NCBI GenBank assembly: GCA_963576475.1
Contig: OY754969.1
Location: 30,239,726 to 30,303,725 of the forward strand
DNA length: 64,000 nucleotides
Direction of reading: 5' to 3'
DNA from: Molanna angustata
Taxonomy: Eukaryota > Arthropoda > Insecta > Trichoptera > Molannidae
Shown: positions 42,501 through 47,087 of the stretch, in pieces
Position numbering within the stretch: position 1 is the first letter of the stretch
How the letters are laid out: the number at the start of each line of letters is the position of its first letter
Notes under the pieces: model-generated
What the model was told of the DNA's origin: nothing
The model's database searches: none
What the model saw: the letters and a program-made list of their open reading frames with translations, nothing else
Translations under genes and position numbers: made by a program

Positions 42501-44479
42501 TACCTTTGCCTACCTTCTTGTATTGAACTGCATGTTCTTCATCCCATGGTCATAAATCCAGTTGTGATATTCAAAATATTTAACAAAGGGTTCGCTAACA
42601 GAAAATTTTCGCCCGGCAATGTTGCGTCATCGCTCGCACACGTCTAACAACAAACTGGATATCCCAATCAGGTTCATGCTCCGAGCAGTGTTTTTGGGAT
42701 CTATGAACGGTTGGGGATGTTCTGAAACGCACCAATATACTAGATGCAAGACAAATTCGATATACTGTGTGCTTATCGGAACATTCCCTAAATTTGTTTG
42801 TTTGCCTGGCTTATAAAGCTCTAGATTAATAGTTTTACAGAGTATAATATATTTTTTTAAAAGAAACAAAACCACTTTGGCAGGAAGTATTTGGGATGAA
42901 ATATATATATAAATTAATTAGTTATATTAGAATGGAATATATCGGAAGGATATATTTGCGTGTTCAGTGAAATAAAAGATAATATAAAATACTTCCTTAC
43001 CAATATGATATACTTTTGGGTAGCAACTGATTATTTATAATAAAAGATCACTTACTGAATATATAATTTATTGTGACTAATTTTTGTACATTCTTTTAAA
43101 GACTATTTAAATATTTAATAATCGCGGATTGATGTTGAGGAAGCGTTCACGGCAAACATCCTGCGAGCTGGGCTGGTAAAGTCTGAATAAAGTGGGAGAG
43201 TGGGCTCTGCGCCAATACAAATTGAGGCGGCGTGTGTCACGAAGTGGTGCTTGAAGGCGCAGTGCTGCGCTGCGCCACACCACTAAGAAATGTTGCACGC
43301 ATTTAACAAAATTTTCAGAAAACAACGGGTTCGGCCTAACCTCTGCTAACTCCTTGAATATCACCACTGTTTGCATCTATTGAATAATATATTATGTTGT
43401 TTATTGTTTTTATAGACTATCGGCAGCTAATCATGATCAGTACAATGAAGATATGAGAACTGAACTACTTCCTTATGATCTCCAATTTCAAATGTCAAAA
43501 ATTCTTGCCATACAAACACAAGAAGAAAAAGGTATGAACATTGTAATAGTATCATTTTTCATAAACCTTATATTCTATAGATCAGATTATCATCTAAAGT
43601 AATAAAACCACACTTATGGATTCCTTGATAATTTAAAAATTCACAATTTCAACTTTCAGATTATCGTCATCACAAAGATGATAAACTTCCATTGACAGGA
43701 TGGGAGTCTTTTTCATTTGGTGTGGAAGTGAAATGGCCTGTGTCACTTATACTGAATCGCAGAGCAGTTGCTTGCTACCAGATGATCTTTAGACATCTTT
43801 TCTATTGTAAACACGTCGAGAGAATGCTTTGCAGGTTAATATTGTTTTTATATTTCAAAAAAATAATGTCACCAAAGTGAACATTGAAACACTTTTTGAT
43901 AAATTTTAGATTAACCATGAAGGTATCATAATAATAGTAAGGATAAACTATATATATATTAAAAATAAGGAATGGTTTGTGCCTTTGCTAAAATATGCCA
44001 TTTCTTCAATAATTTCATATGTCCATATGAAGAAGAAATCTATGGTGAAATCACAGTCATTGGTCTCTAAAATGTGGCAAACTAATTATGCAAAATGATG
44101 CAGCCACAAATTATTTATGATATTTAATATTTAGCATAGTTTATTGGTTTTTGCTGTTATGACTATCTTCATGTCTTTATTATCAATCATGAGTTGTATA
44201 TCAATTTTGTCAATAACTTAACGATAATAGAATTAAAAGTGAAAAAACATTAACTATTAACACAATTATATTATATAAATAAGGAACGTTGTTGTCATTT
44301 GTTTTTCCAGAGTGTGGTTATGCAACAAAGTGGCCAAACGTTTCAGCGAAGCGCGTCAATACGGCGCTGCTTTCGCTCTCCGCCAAAGGATGCTCAGTTG
44401 TTTACAGAACTTGCAGTACTACATGTGCGTTGAAGTTATCGAACCCAATTGGTCTAATTTCACCGCCAGCCTCAATAAG
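21543..44479 (+). CDS. Gamma-tubulin complex component 2 (GCP2/Grip84), 13 exons, 3' end not in view
   Basis: The spliced CDS joins 21543-21583, 21884-22051, 24593-24743, 30715-30895, 34673-34735, 35213-35445, 35909-36037, 36285-36458, 39207-39384, 40952-41240, 43416-43531, 43660-43834 and 44311-44479. All junctions are GT-AG with matching phases, giving 689 codons. The product follows animal GCP2 colinearly: LPPWLSERAAL, DDLLYCMEGVPGKYI, LPLASHYSIVRRFIE, LQKLWYFVRPIMHTMEILA, DYWEKRYTIQ, RLKSVKHYFLMDQGDF, LTGWESFSFGVEVKWPVSLI, YQMIFRHLFYCKHVERMLCR and ALRQRMLSCLQNLQYYM. GCP2 pairs with GCP3 and gamma-tubulin in the small complex that nucleates microtubules at centrosomes. The GRIP1 domain spans roughly residues 160-480 and the gamma-tubulin-binding GRIP2 domain follows. 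The last 150-200 residues expected for the family are missing, so further exons must lie beyond 44479, possibly past the painless gene or outside the window. Confidence 0.93.
21884..22051 (+). CDS. GCP2 exon 2
   Basis: The acceptor is CACGATTTTAG and the donor is GTAAGT. It encodes CDISPDAVLEHIQNNPNYGN through MKKYEELKSK, the helical N-terminal extension of GCP2. A 1.27-kb fold-back begins nine bases past the exon end. Confidence 0.88.
22061..23327. mobile_element. 1.27-kb fold-back element with 137-bp inverted ends
   Basis: The arms 22061-22197 and 23191-23327 are inverted copies that differ at about two or three positions. They begin GGTAATTATTTACAAGTGGT and contain the self-complementary TTTTCCCGGGAAA. 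The interior holds a 160-bp tandem palindrome array and 400 bp of unique sequence. No coding frame is present and no clear target duplication was found. It lies inside GCP2 intron 2, starting nine bases beyond the exon 2 end. Confidence 0.9.
22361..22753. repeat. 160-bp tandem units, each made of two palindromes
   Basis: TACATACAAACCTAACC recurs at 22361, 22521 and 22681 (period 160). Each unit pairs ACAAACCTAACCTAACC with GGTTGGTTAGGTTTGT across a 30-base loop. It also pairs GCGACTCGCGTGAGCGAGTT with its complement downstream. The only notable difference between units is CGCGTGAGCG versus CGCGGGAGCG. The CG-rich stems contrast with the AT-rich surroundings. Confidence 0.95.
23349..23597. mobile_element. 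TTAA-flanked MITE (piggyBac-like)
   Basis: The 249-bp block starts TTAACTCATTGACTGCC and ends GGCAGTCAACGAGTTAA, 17-bp inverted repeats with one mismatch. TTAA at both edges is the target of piggyBac transposases. A CCCCGATCGGGG palindrome lies near the left end. No ORF. Confidence 0.8.
23690..23935 (-). pseudogene. C-terminal remnant of a Jockey/CR1-like reverse transcriptase
   Basis: On the minus strand the frame reads KTRLTSIQNSLYHKGLKIYN, then SLPPNIKESTSLVTFRRLGA. This matches the NS..Y.G..LYN.LP..IK......F...L end of LINE reverse transcriptases. Upstream frames are broken. Confidence 0.6.
24055..24403 (-). pseudogene. C-terminal fragment of an RTE-like LINE
   Basis: The 113-codon minus frame includes LRWFGHMGRMNEERLTKKIY, then NGRRGRGRPRNRW and a VDEAMNVYQDRSKWHSVLSA-YP tail. 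The RWFGH...R and GRRGRGRP.RW motifs are standard in the C-terminus of RTE-type retroelements. The 3' end (GTGAGGGACATGACGTGATG) matches the fragments at 1-95 and 55083-55400. The catalytic domain is absent. Confidence 0.75.
24593..24743 (+). CDS. GCP2 exon 3
   Basis: Encodes NADSLSQLVSLLYYIMAENK through FFSKEDLPQ. It is bounded by TTTTTCAG and GTATAA and ends in phase 0. Confidence 0.88.
24834..25010 (+). mobile_element. tRNA-derived SINE family A, copy 2
   Basis: Head GGCAGAGCAGTTAGCGCGCT with GTATGAATCC (decayed B box), then the full family body through TTAGGGAACGTAGGAAGATG and CTTGTTTAACACGGACATAT to an A-rich end. A small insertion separates GATGGG from ATGGCAGAG. It lies in GCP2 intron 3. 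Confidence 0.85.
25219..25259 (+). repeat. 17-bp perfect inverted repeat over the first ATG of the RLE retrotransposon
   Basis: ATGTCGGATATTAATTT (25219-25235) and AAATTAATATCCGACAT (25243-25259) flank a 7-base loop. The start codon is the first base of the stem. It encodes MSDINLLSKLISDI, so the two arms also give a repeated SDIN/SDI peptide motif. Confidence 0.95.
25219..28197 (+). CDS. Reverse transcriptase with C-terminal restriction-like endonuclease (R2/R4-like group)
   Basis: 992 codons from the first ATG; the frame is open from 25153. Approximate positions: fingers motif GCDGINNFWYKRF near residue 236, RPITCLP near 295, palm GYIDYKKAFDSVPHSW near 364, GIFQGDSLSQLWFCLALNPL near 425, catalytic YMDD near 472. 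The C-terminus has a cysteine-histidine cluster (CRKCLAFPETIEHIISGC, near 777). A RPDLIIHDKIKKITYICDVA block (near 864) then fits the PD-(D/E)xK nuclease of R2/R4/NeSL-type elements, which nicks the target and primes reverse transcription. No N-terminal zinc finger is seen. YMDD replaces the usual ADD, and SLSQLW has Q where P is common. The frame is undamaged, which suggests a recent insertion. Confidence 0.85.
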   Translation: MSDINLLSKLISDINDIILPKIIHDNINFLDLHTLIYASAITVYEALGIKIYLNNENSHRYKKPDWQIRLERDVTLLRSSIARVIELKNGNRSRNILRNVDKIGVKFGYNNVLSSNNIHIINDLLDLLKQKLAVKSSRLKRYNYIYNKLFKKNEKLFYSKLDSQNSSTNNNITLTSESDIRDFWSKIWSNDIKHNNSGPWIKDEELNFADVEEMNFSEITLDLLTKNIKKSHNWKATGCDGINNFWYKRFTSLHPLLAKNLSKLIRHPQNIPNFLIKGITYLIPKNENINNPSQFRPITCLPTIYKILTSCMTDLIYKHVDEKNILSEEQKGCRRKYLGCKEQLIIDSVILKQIQTKNRNLHVGYIDYKKAFDSVPHSWLLKILEIYKISPILINFLKCIMLGWNTDLKINLNSNRISIPGIKIKRGIFQGDSLSQLWFCLALNPLSKMLNESKYGIKINGHPRSNIKISHLIYMDDIKVYAKSDSELEKMIRIVKAFSDDIRMSFGLDKCKTLHVEKGKILEMGGDIQRNFQIDSLKGLEVYKYLGYPQSNKLDHTKIKNDINIKFKDRITKILKCNLSAKNLTKAINTWARPILTYSFGIIKWSKTDLDSLERTIRTRLTKFRCHHPNSAIERINLPRNLGGRGIIKITLLHNNQIESLKTFFHKKSDSSLMHKLICEADKNLTSLNLNDENANNNIININDDLLNSWLNKIIHSTHPKYLNQPYVDKVWSNKWLSIGDLDTDSAIIIAIQDRVIKTKNYQKYIIKDINAVDDSCRKCLAFPETIEHIISGCSFLAQSEYTFRHNQVAKILHQNLAIKYKLIDAINIKPYYEYDPISILENNNISLYYDKTILTDRSIQHNRPDLIIHDKIKKITYICDVAIPNSSNIIKTFDEKIRKYTALGNEIKRLWHSRKIIILPFIISATGIIPKSLIRNLEIIDLSKKLIIKMQKTVIMNTCRIVKDFLNVNIRESVGLLGSIETSSEPNPLIC
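28427..29710 (-). mobile_element. mariner-family DNA transposon, defective
   Basis: About 1284 bp, the usual mariner length. The left end begins TTAGGTCCTTACATATGAAA and the right end, read inward, is TTCATAAAATACTTTTGAAA. Both continue ATTGGCG, so the inverted repeats are imperfect (about 26 bp). TA precedes the left end. It encloses a transposase on the minus strand and lies directly 3' of the RLE retrotransposon in GCP2 intron 3. Confidence 0.88.
28504..29522 (-). pseudogene. mariner transposase with one frameshift
   Basis: Translation begins MENLKYRVIYEYEFHRGTSA-AETARR at 29522. A one-base indel near 29455 shifts the frame, and the main frame then continues DYDVYGDGAAKENTVRFWFQ to the stop at 28504. 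The paired helix-turn-helix region carries NKPRGRPETKVD. The catalytic triad is in the family pattern: TCDEKWILYDN, LLHDNARPHTA and YSPDLAPTDYHFF (D,D34D). The enzyme would cut and paste at TA. The frameshift sits in the N-terminal DNA-binding part, so this copy is inactive. Apparent residues before MENLK in the longest frame are artefactual. Confidence 0.92.
29775..29893. mobile_element. Terminal piece of a hAT-like element, copy 1
   Basis: Ends TTGAATATCACCACTG, the complement of CAGTGGTGATATTCAA, which has the CAGTG start common in hAT ends. The same terminus with adjacent GGGTTCGGCC and AACCTCTGC occurs at 43290-43373. The opposite end was not found, so this is probably a solo or truncated end. 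Confidence 0.5.
29894..30714. other. GCP2 intron 3, distal part
   Basis: AT-rich intron sequence up to the exon 4 acceptor (TTACTGATTACAG). No transposon was recognised. Confidence 0.4.
30715..30895 (+). CDS. GCP2 exon 4
   Basis: Encodes IKNKIQKAVDEVKKSSKK, then the conserved LPTLPPWLSERAAL just before the GRIP1 domain. The GTAAAG donor within ATTGGTAAAG restores the frame to exon 5. Reading through the donor would give an intronic extension to a stop at 31015. Confidence 0.88.
31590..32380. repeat. Degenerate tandem repeat of about 140 bp in GCP2 intron 4
   Basis: The phrase GGCCACAACCC(A/C)(C/A)ATTC recurs near 31747, 31883 and 32173, with a variant GGTCACATCCCATTC near 32018. Each is followed by TTTTATAT..CATCAAGTGTGCAT-like sequence. 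Spacing is about 135-150 bp and divergence is high. Confidence 0.7.
32385..32855. repeat. Tandem repeat of GACTATTGGAAATAGTTTG units
   Basis: At least six imperfect units carry GACTATTGGAAATAGTTTGT, ATAAAAACT.ACCCAAA and GGTCTACATAAAA, with interspersed GAAGAAGAA runs. The period varies from about 60 to 85 bp. Confidence 0.8.
32870..33025. repeat. C-rich CCCGTCCCTTCAG repeats
   Basis: Short imperfect repeats of TACCTCCCGTCCCTTCAGGC form a C-rich patch with strong strand asymmetry inside the AT-rich intron. Confidence 0.8.
33030..33700. repeat. Minisatellite of about 120 bp, about six copies
   Basis: Each unit runs GTTTAAATCCAGAAACC, GCGAAGAGATGGAAGGA, TTCTCCCAGGAT, CATAGGTAAAATGACCAAAT, ACACGA(T)GAAGAAGAAG. 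Copies start near 33040, 33155, 33275, 33390, 33510 and 33640. Long frames across it are by-products of a period close to a multiple of three. Confidence 0.9.
33701..34672. other. GCP2 intron 4, distal part
   Basis: AT-rich intron sequence with GTAGGTACCTAC-like motifs (about 33797-33812 and 33940-33952) and a (CA)n microsatellite at about 34558-34600. No transposon was identified. Confidence 0.5.
34673..34735 (+). CDS. GCP2 exon 5
   Basis: A 63-base exon encoding AAIPKISQESILIDDLLYCM and E, the start of the GRIP1 domain. Flanked by TTTTTTACAG and GTATGA. Confidence 0.9.
35213..35445 (+). CDS. GCP2 exon 6
   Basis: Encodes GVPGKYIVPTPLVEPYGPRF through HALVYAMEILLKDYY and includes the GRIP1 motif LPLASHYSIVRRFIE. 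The donor is GTTAGT. Confidence 0.9.
35909..36037 (+). CDS. GCP2 exon 7
   Basis: Encodes VVIAQLETEHLAGTLNLQKL, then WYFVRPIMHTMEILANLSSV. The acceptor is TTTCCAG and the donor is GTAATT. Confidence 0.92.
36285..36458 (+). CDS. GCP2 exon 8
   Basis: Encodes SEARSGTVLSLLHEQTNALL through ILHQWIYKGSIDDPFQ, matching the conserved W-I-Y-x-G-x-I-x-D-P segment of GCPs. Confidence 0.92.
36905..37690. mobile_element. Probable PIF/Harbinger-like remnant with GC-rich subterminal repeats
   Basis: Both sides carry inverted GC-rich blocks. The left has GCGAATTCGAAGCGGCGCGG, GTGTCCTACG and GATGCGGCGCGACGCGATGC. The right has the complements GCCGCCGCGTCGCACCGCAT and ATTCGCTTGTATCCGCACCG, with ACACGTAGGACAG. 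Between them is a MADF-like start (37207-37286). MADF/Myb-like proteins are commonly encoded by Harbinger elements. Exact termini and target duplication were not found. It lies in GCP2 intron 8. Confidence 0.5.
37207..37286 (+). pseudogene. N-terminus of a MADF-domain protein, truncated
   Basis: The 26-codon frame reads MSETEIFISVHERPILWDKL and LSNREF before a stop. ERPILWDK is a signature of the first helix of MADF (Myb/SANT-like) domains. The rest of the roughly 90-residue domain is missing, so this is a fragment, or a first exon if a donor exists inside it. Confidence 0.5.
37733..37912 (-). mobile_element. tRNA-derived SINE family A, copy 3
   Basis: Near full-length and inverted. From the right it reads GATGAGTCAATGGCAGAGCG, TTAGCGCGCTGGGCTAGTAA, GTTTGAATCC and TTTCGTTCACCTATAACACA, then the full body to CTTGTTTAACAAGGACATAT and an A-rich tail. 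It is in GCP2 intron 8, next to the Harbinger-like remnant. Confidence 0.87.
38160..38460 (-). pseudogene. C-terminal fragment of a non-LTR reverse transcriptase
   Basis: The minus frame (38185-38454) encodes TTWIGHNIRNPGLLLTIVEG, then GGNCRGRPRSNYIDQI and SSYKEMKRLADDRVMWKDRV. The WIGH..R, then GK..G...RGRPR..Y...I, then Y.....A..R..W order is that of RTE-like C-termini. No catalytic motifs remain. Confidence 0.7.
38668..38755 (-). mobile_element. SINE family B, 3' fragment
   Basis: Carries AACACTTCCTTGTACCCTGC, GCAAGTGG, AGTTTATTGCCGTATGG and TTCCAACTAA, the 3' third of family B including the AATAATAAT tail. The tRNA-like head is missing. Confidence 0.75.
38756..39206. other. GCP2 intron 8, distal part
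   Basis: AT-rich intron sequence with no recognised transposon. It ends at the exon 9 acceptor TTTTTAG. Confidence 0.4.
39207..39384 (+). CDS. GCP2 exon 9
   Basis: Encodes EFLVEDNEVVKKEDLPLDYS, then DYWEKRYTIQRD and ILRTGKYLNVISQCG, the hallmark end of GRIP1. Confidence 0.92.
39634..40676 (-). mobile_element. Helentron-like element, copy 3 (longest)
   Basis: Inverted relative to GCP2, in intron 9. It starts CTAGTTGCATGTAACACATG (the CTAG terminus and hairpin), then CCAACTGTCGAT, and ends ATCGACAGTTGG at 40665-40676. At 1043 bp it is longer than copy 1 (845 bp). It includes the blocks GCGTTCTAGCGTTTATGGTT and TTCTACTCCGAAATCTGAGT plus a (CAGACACACACA)n microsatellite. Confidence 0.7.
40405..40476. 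repeat. CAGACACACACA microsatellite
   Basis: Imperfect repeats of CAGACACACACA inside the Helentron-like element. The reverse-strand frame over it (poly CVCVSVCVSV) is not a gene. Confidence 0.9.
40952..41240 (+). CDS. GCP2 exon 10
   Basis: The largest exon. It encodes KSITLTDAEEIKYTLREQHY through SLLGLCLR and contains LKSVKHYFLMDQGDFIVQFM, the start of the gamma-tubulin-binding GRIP2 domain. Confidence 0.93.
41241..41929. other. GCP2 intron 10, proximal part with unidentified moderately GC repeats
   Basis: 41290-41440 and 41510-41600 are less AT-rich than the intron and look like old retroelement sequence, but no motif identifies them. The 82-codon minus frame at 41616-41864 shows no known domain. 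Confidence 0.3.
41930..42540 (-). pseudogene. C-terminal region of an RTE-like reverse transcriptase, frame-broken
   Basis: In order on the minus strand: QQFKYLSSVIKDMDPDNEVR, then LSQRMVKCYIWFILLYEIKT-W, EAFEMWLHRRMLQIP and VTNAEVL (frame 42159-42431). In other frames follow RELLSSIKMRKM, LGHILCQNKYNLL and GVGRRLRNIKV. This is the standard RTE C-terminal order (F.YLG..I, D....I..RI, Y.WS.LLYG.E.W, EAFEMW..RR.L). At least two frame breaks make it inactive. Confidence 0.78.
43290..43376. mobile_element. Terminal piece of a hAT-like element, copy 2
   Basis: Matches 29820-29893: GGGTTCGGCC, AACCTCTGC and the terminus TTGAATATCACCACTG. Its left side (about 43130-43280) is GC-rich and could belong to the same element. 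The other end was not found. Confidence 0.5.
43416..43531 (+). CDS. GCP2 exon 11
   Basis: Encodes LSAANHDQYNEDMRTELLPY, then DLQFQMSKILAIQTQEEK. Phases match exons 10 and 12. Confidence 0.9.
43660..43834 (+). CDS. GCP2 exon 12
   Basis: Encodes LTGWESFSFGVEVKWPVSLI, then YQMIFRHLFYCKHVERMLC, among the most conserved GRIP2 stretches. It follows a 128-base intron, the shortest in the gene. Confidence 0.93.
43835..44310. other. GCP2 intron 12
   Basis: AT-rich intron of 476 bases. No repeat was recognised. Confidence 0.6.
44311..44479 (+). CDS. GCP2 exon 13 (last visible)
   Basis: Encodes VWLCNKVAKRFSEARQYGAA, then ALRQRMLSCLQNLQYYMCVE and EPNWSNFTASLNK. It ends in phase 0 at a GTAATG donor, so translation must continue in another exon. 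The next conserved block of GCP2 was not found before 47088, nor recognised farther right. Confidence 0.92.
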
Positions 44480-44639
44480 GTAATGACATTTTTATTTTTT
44501 ATACAAATGCTGTGATATGCGCTGTGTTGTTTGTCGTTACGACTCAAAAATTTCGACTTGGGATAACAAAAGTTTTCAGCGCCTTGCGTACTAAATTCAA
44601 AAGGTGACTCCCTTCTCTTCAATATTGGTCATAATTATA

Positions 44640-44695
44640 TATTCTGAATTTGGCGTTTTATGTGAGACGAGACTGGTGTGTACCCACACACTTTG
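44640..44695 (+). repeat. Fragment of SINE-like family C
   Basis: TCTGAATTTGGCGTTTTATGTGAGACGAG-like sequence, then ACTGGTGTGT, matches 5770-5810. Confidence 0.5.
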
Positions 44696-44852
44696 ACTTA
44701 ATATTATTTTTTTTTAAAACAACATTTTAGCTACAACCTCTTAAAAATCATGCAAGGTTAGGCATTGTCATCCAAAGTCGGGTAGAAGCAATGTACCTTT
44801 TGTTGGTATCACCTTTGTGGCTAGGCATAAGGTACACACATATATACACACA

Positions 44853-45706
44853 CAGTGGCGGCTGGTAACCTTAAATCTTAGAAGGGCTCAAAACTATAAG
44901 TATACCTAGAAGAGAAATTAACTTACTACAGGAATCAGAAAGCAGATATGTGACACAATGTTATTTTCGTATATTAAAATTATCAGTGTTATTAAAAATT
45001 AAAACGTGAACCTGATCATTTATGCTGTATTTGGTGGGGTTTTAAATAACGTTTGTAATAAAATGCATCAATAAATTATAAAATAATTAGTGAAAGCTAA
45101 TGAATTTTGATCATACCAAATTGTAAAAAAAAACTTCTTGCAACAGCCGCAAGACTGCTTCCTGATTTTACACATTTTATGTCTAATATCATTTTTGTTT
45201 GCAATATTATGATATCAATTAATTAAATAATAATACTAATATATTTCGGATGATTAATAGTTTAATATTTAATATCAATTAATATTAGCCTCAAGGAACT
45301 GCAACTGCTTACCTAACTTACTACCATCGTAATGTACAACAAAATATGAATGAATTAAAATATACTATAACACTTCGCGGGCACTGCCCCGTTTTGCTCG
45401 AAATCGGCATACATTCAGCGTGTACGGCGAGCTGCGGCGGCAGCGGGCAGTCACGTGAATTGTATGGGTTCTCCGGGCACAAATCTACTGTGCCCGAGGA
45501 ATGAAATATTTCATAGAATCTTGCTTGCTTTACAAAGCAGGTAGGTTTAAATACTTTCGCTAAATATACCTACTACAGGCGTAAGACGGCAAATATTAAT
45601 TAGAAAAATAATGTGTTCTCAAGATTTAATGACATACATTTTTTGGAATCTTTTGAAGAGTTTGGGAGGGCTAAGCCCGAGAGCCCTTTAGGAAGAGCCG
45701 CCACTG
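44853..45706. mobile_element. Non-autonomous hAT element with perfect 8-bp target duplication
   Basis: The 854-bp block begins CAGTGGCGGCT and ends AGCCGCCACTG. It is flanked on both sides by TACACACA (44845-44852 and 45707-45714). CAGTGGCGGCT is a common hAT end. The inside is AT-rich, with a GC-rich patch at 45380-45500 containing GTGCCCG repeats. No transposase frame was found. Confidence 0.93.
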
Positions 45707-45714
45707 TACACACA

Positions 45715-46990
45715 CTACTTATCAACTCACGAGCTAAATTCTTCCCTTCCCCTTTGTTTCCTGCCTCTTTTTGGATTCCTTTTATAAATTTGATTAACTA
45801 GTGATGCTCGATAGAGAAGAGTGATATGATTAATTATACCTACATAGTTTAGCAATCTACCCCACACAACTTTAATATACCCCACACAATAAAGAAATGT
45901 AATTTATCTGCATCTGCAATTGGCCTTTCTGATATACAAACTCCACGCCTTTCAATCTTGAGTCATCTCTACAGACAGCCACTCCTCCATAAATTATTTT
46001 TTGATGTTCGTCCACCACATAGCTTGTGGACAACCTCCCACTTTCAAGATCATTGTGTCTTTTTGTTTCTTTGGTCTGCATCTGTCTCTGTAACACTGTT
46101 ACATCTTAGGTTTTTTATTTATGATTCCTGCCTATAAAATCATATTCGTTATTATAAATTGCCGCATCTTCGTGAGCACATCACGTGGAGTACGCAGAGC
46201 GCAAATAAGTGTTTTTTTTATTGGTTGGTATAAGCGCAAACCAATCCACGACGAAAACGCTCAAGTTATTTACTGGAAACTATATATGTATATCTAAAAT
46301 TTTGAATCATGAATAAAATAAAATAATAACCCAAACTGTCTCACTTACTATTTTTCGTTTAGCAACTTCTTCAGCTACAGTTAACATAAGATCTGTCTCT
46401 TAGCTCATGAAATTAGTTTTCATCAAATAGTTACATTCATAAAGTTTACTAAAAAAATGTTATTTTTACAAATAGTACCAACTTTTTTCTACTATAAAGA
46501 GATATTTATTTTATAGTGAACAATGCCTATGATTCAAAAAATACCATAACATTTTATGTATATCTTTGAATACCAACCGTTAAATTACTTACCATTTTCT
46601 ATTAGTTCATAGTTTGTTCATTTATCATAGATGTTTCAGGGAATCTCTTCATTATAGCTTTAGAACCTAAATTATTTTTTGAATACTCAAATTAATTAAT
46701 AATTCTTTAGAATCATCACATACTTGGTATTAATATTTATATTCAAATGCCTATATAAGCAATATGATAAAATAAAAATTTGATAAAGCAAAATGGTATG
46801 ATAAAACTTTACCATACCTAATAGTAAAATATTTCTGATTGTTCTTTAGTTGAATCAATTTGATTACCATTTATTAGATTGAAACATTAATCAATATCTT
46901 GGAATTATACTTTATGGCTTGCCCAGGGTTAATTATTAATGCTAATTTAGATATGTGGCAAATCATTAGAAACAAATGTCATTTAATGCG
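45715..46990. other. Region between the hAT element and the painless 3' end
   Basis: No GCP2 exon could be recognised here. The minus frame at 45872-46096 contains STSYVVDEHQKIIYGGVAVC, faintly like a LINE endonuclease, but this is not secure. 46150-46290 holds a dispersed repeat (GCAGAGCGCAAATAAGTG, GTATAAGCGCAAACC) also seen near 50880 and 3070. Confidence 0.4.
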
Positions 46991-46991
46991 T

Positions 46992-46997
46992 TTTATT
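46992..46997 (-). terminator. Candidate polyadenylation signal of the painless-like gene
   Basis: AATAAA on the minus strand lies about 90 bases downstream of the stop codon at 47088. Confidence 0.6.
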
Positions 46998-47087
46998 GTG
47001 GTATATTAAAATTGTAAATAATTTTATATTTGTAACATATAAGTATATTATTATAAGATAGAAAATAGTATAAAATCACATTAATAT

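Noticed and set aside
45872..46096. A 74-codon minus frame with IIYGGVAVC, perhaps a LINE endonuclease
   Set aside because: The resemblance is too weak and too short to call. Noted only inside the interval description.
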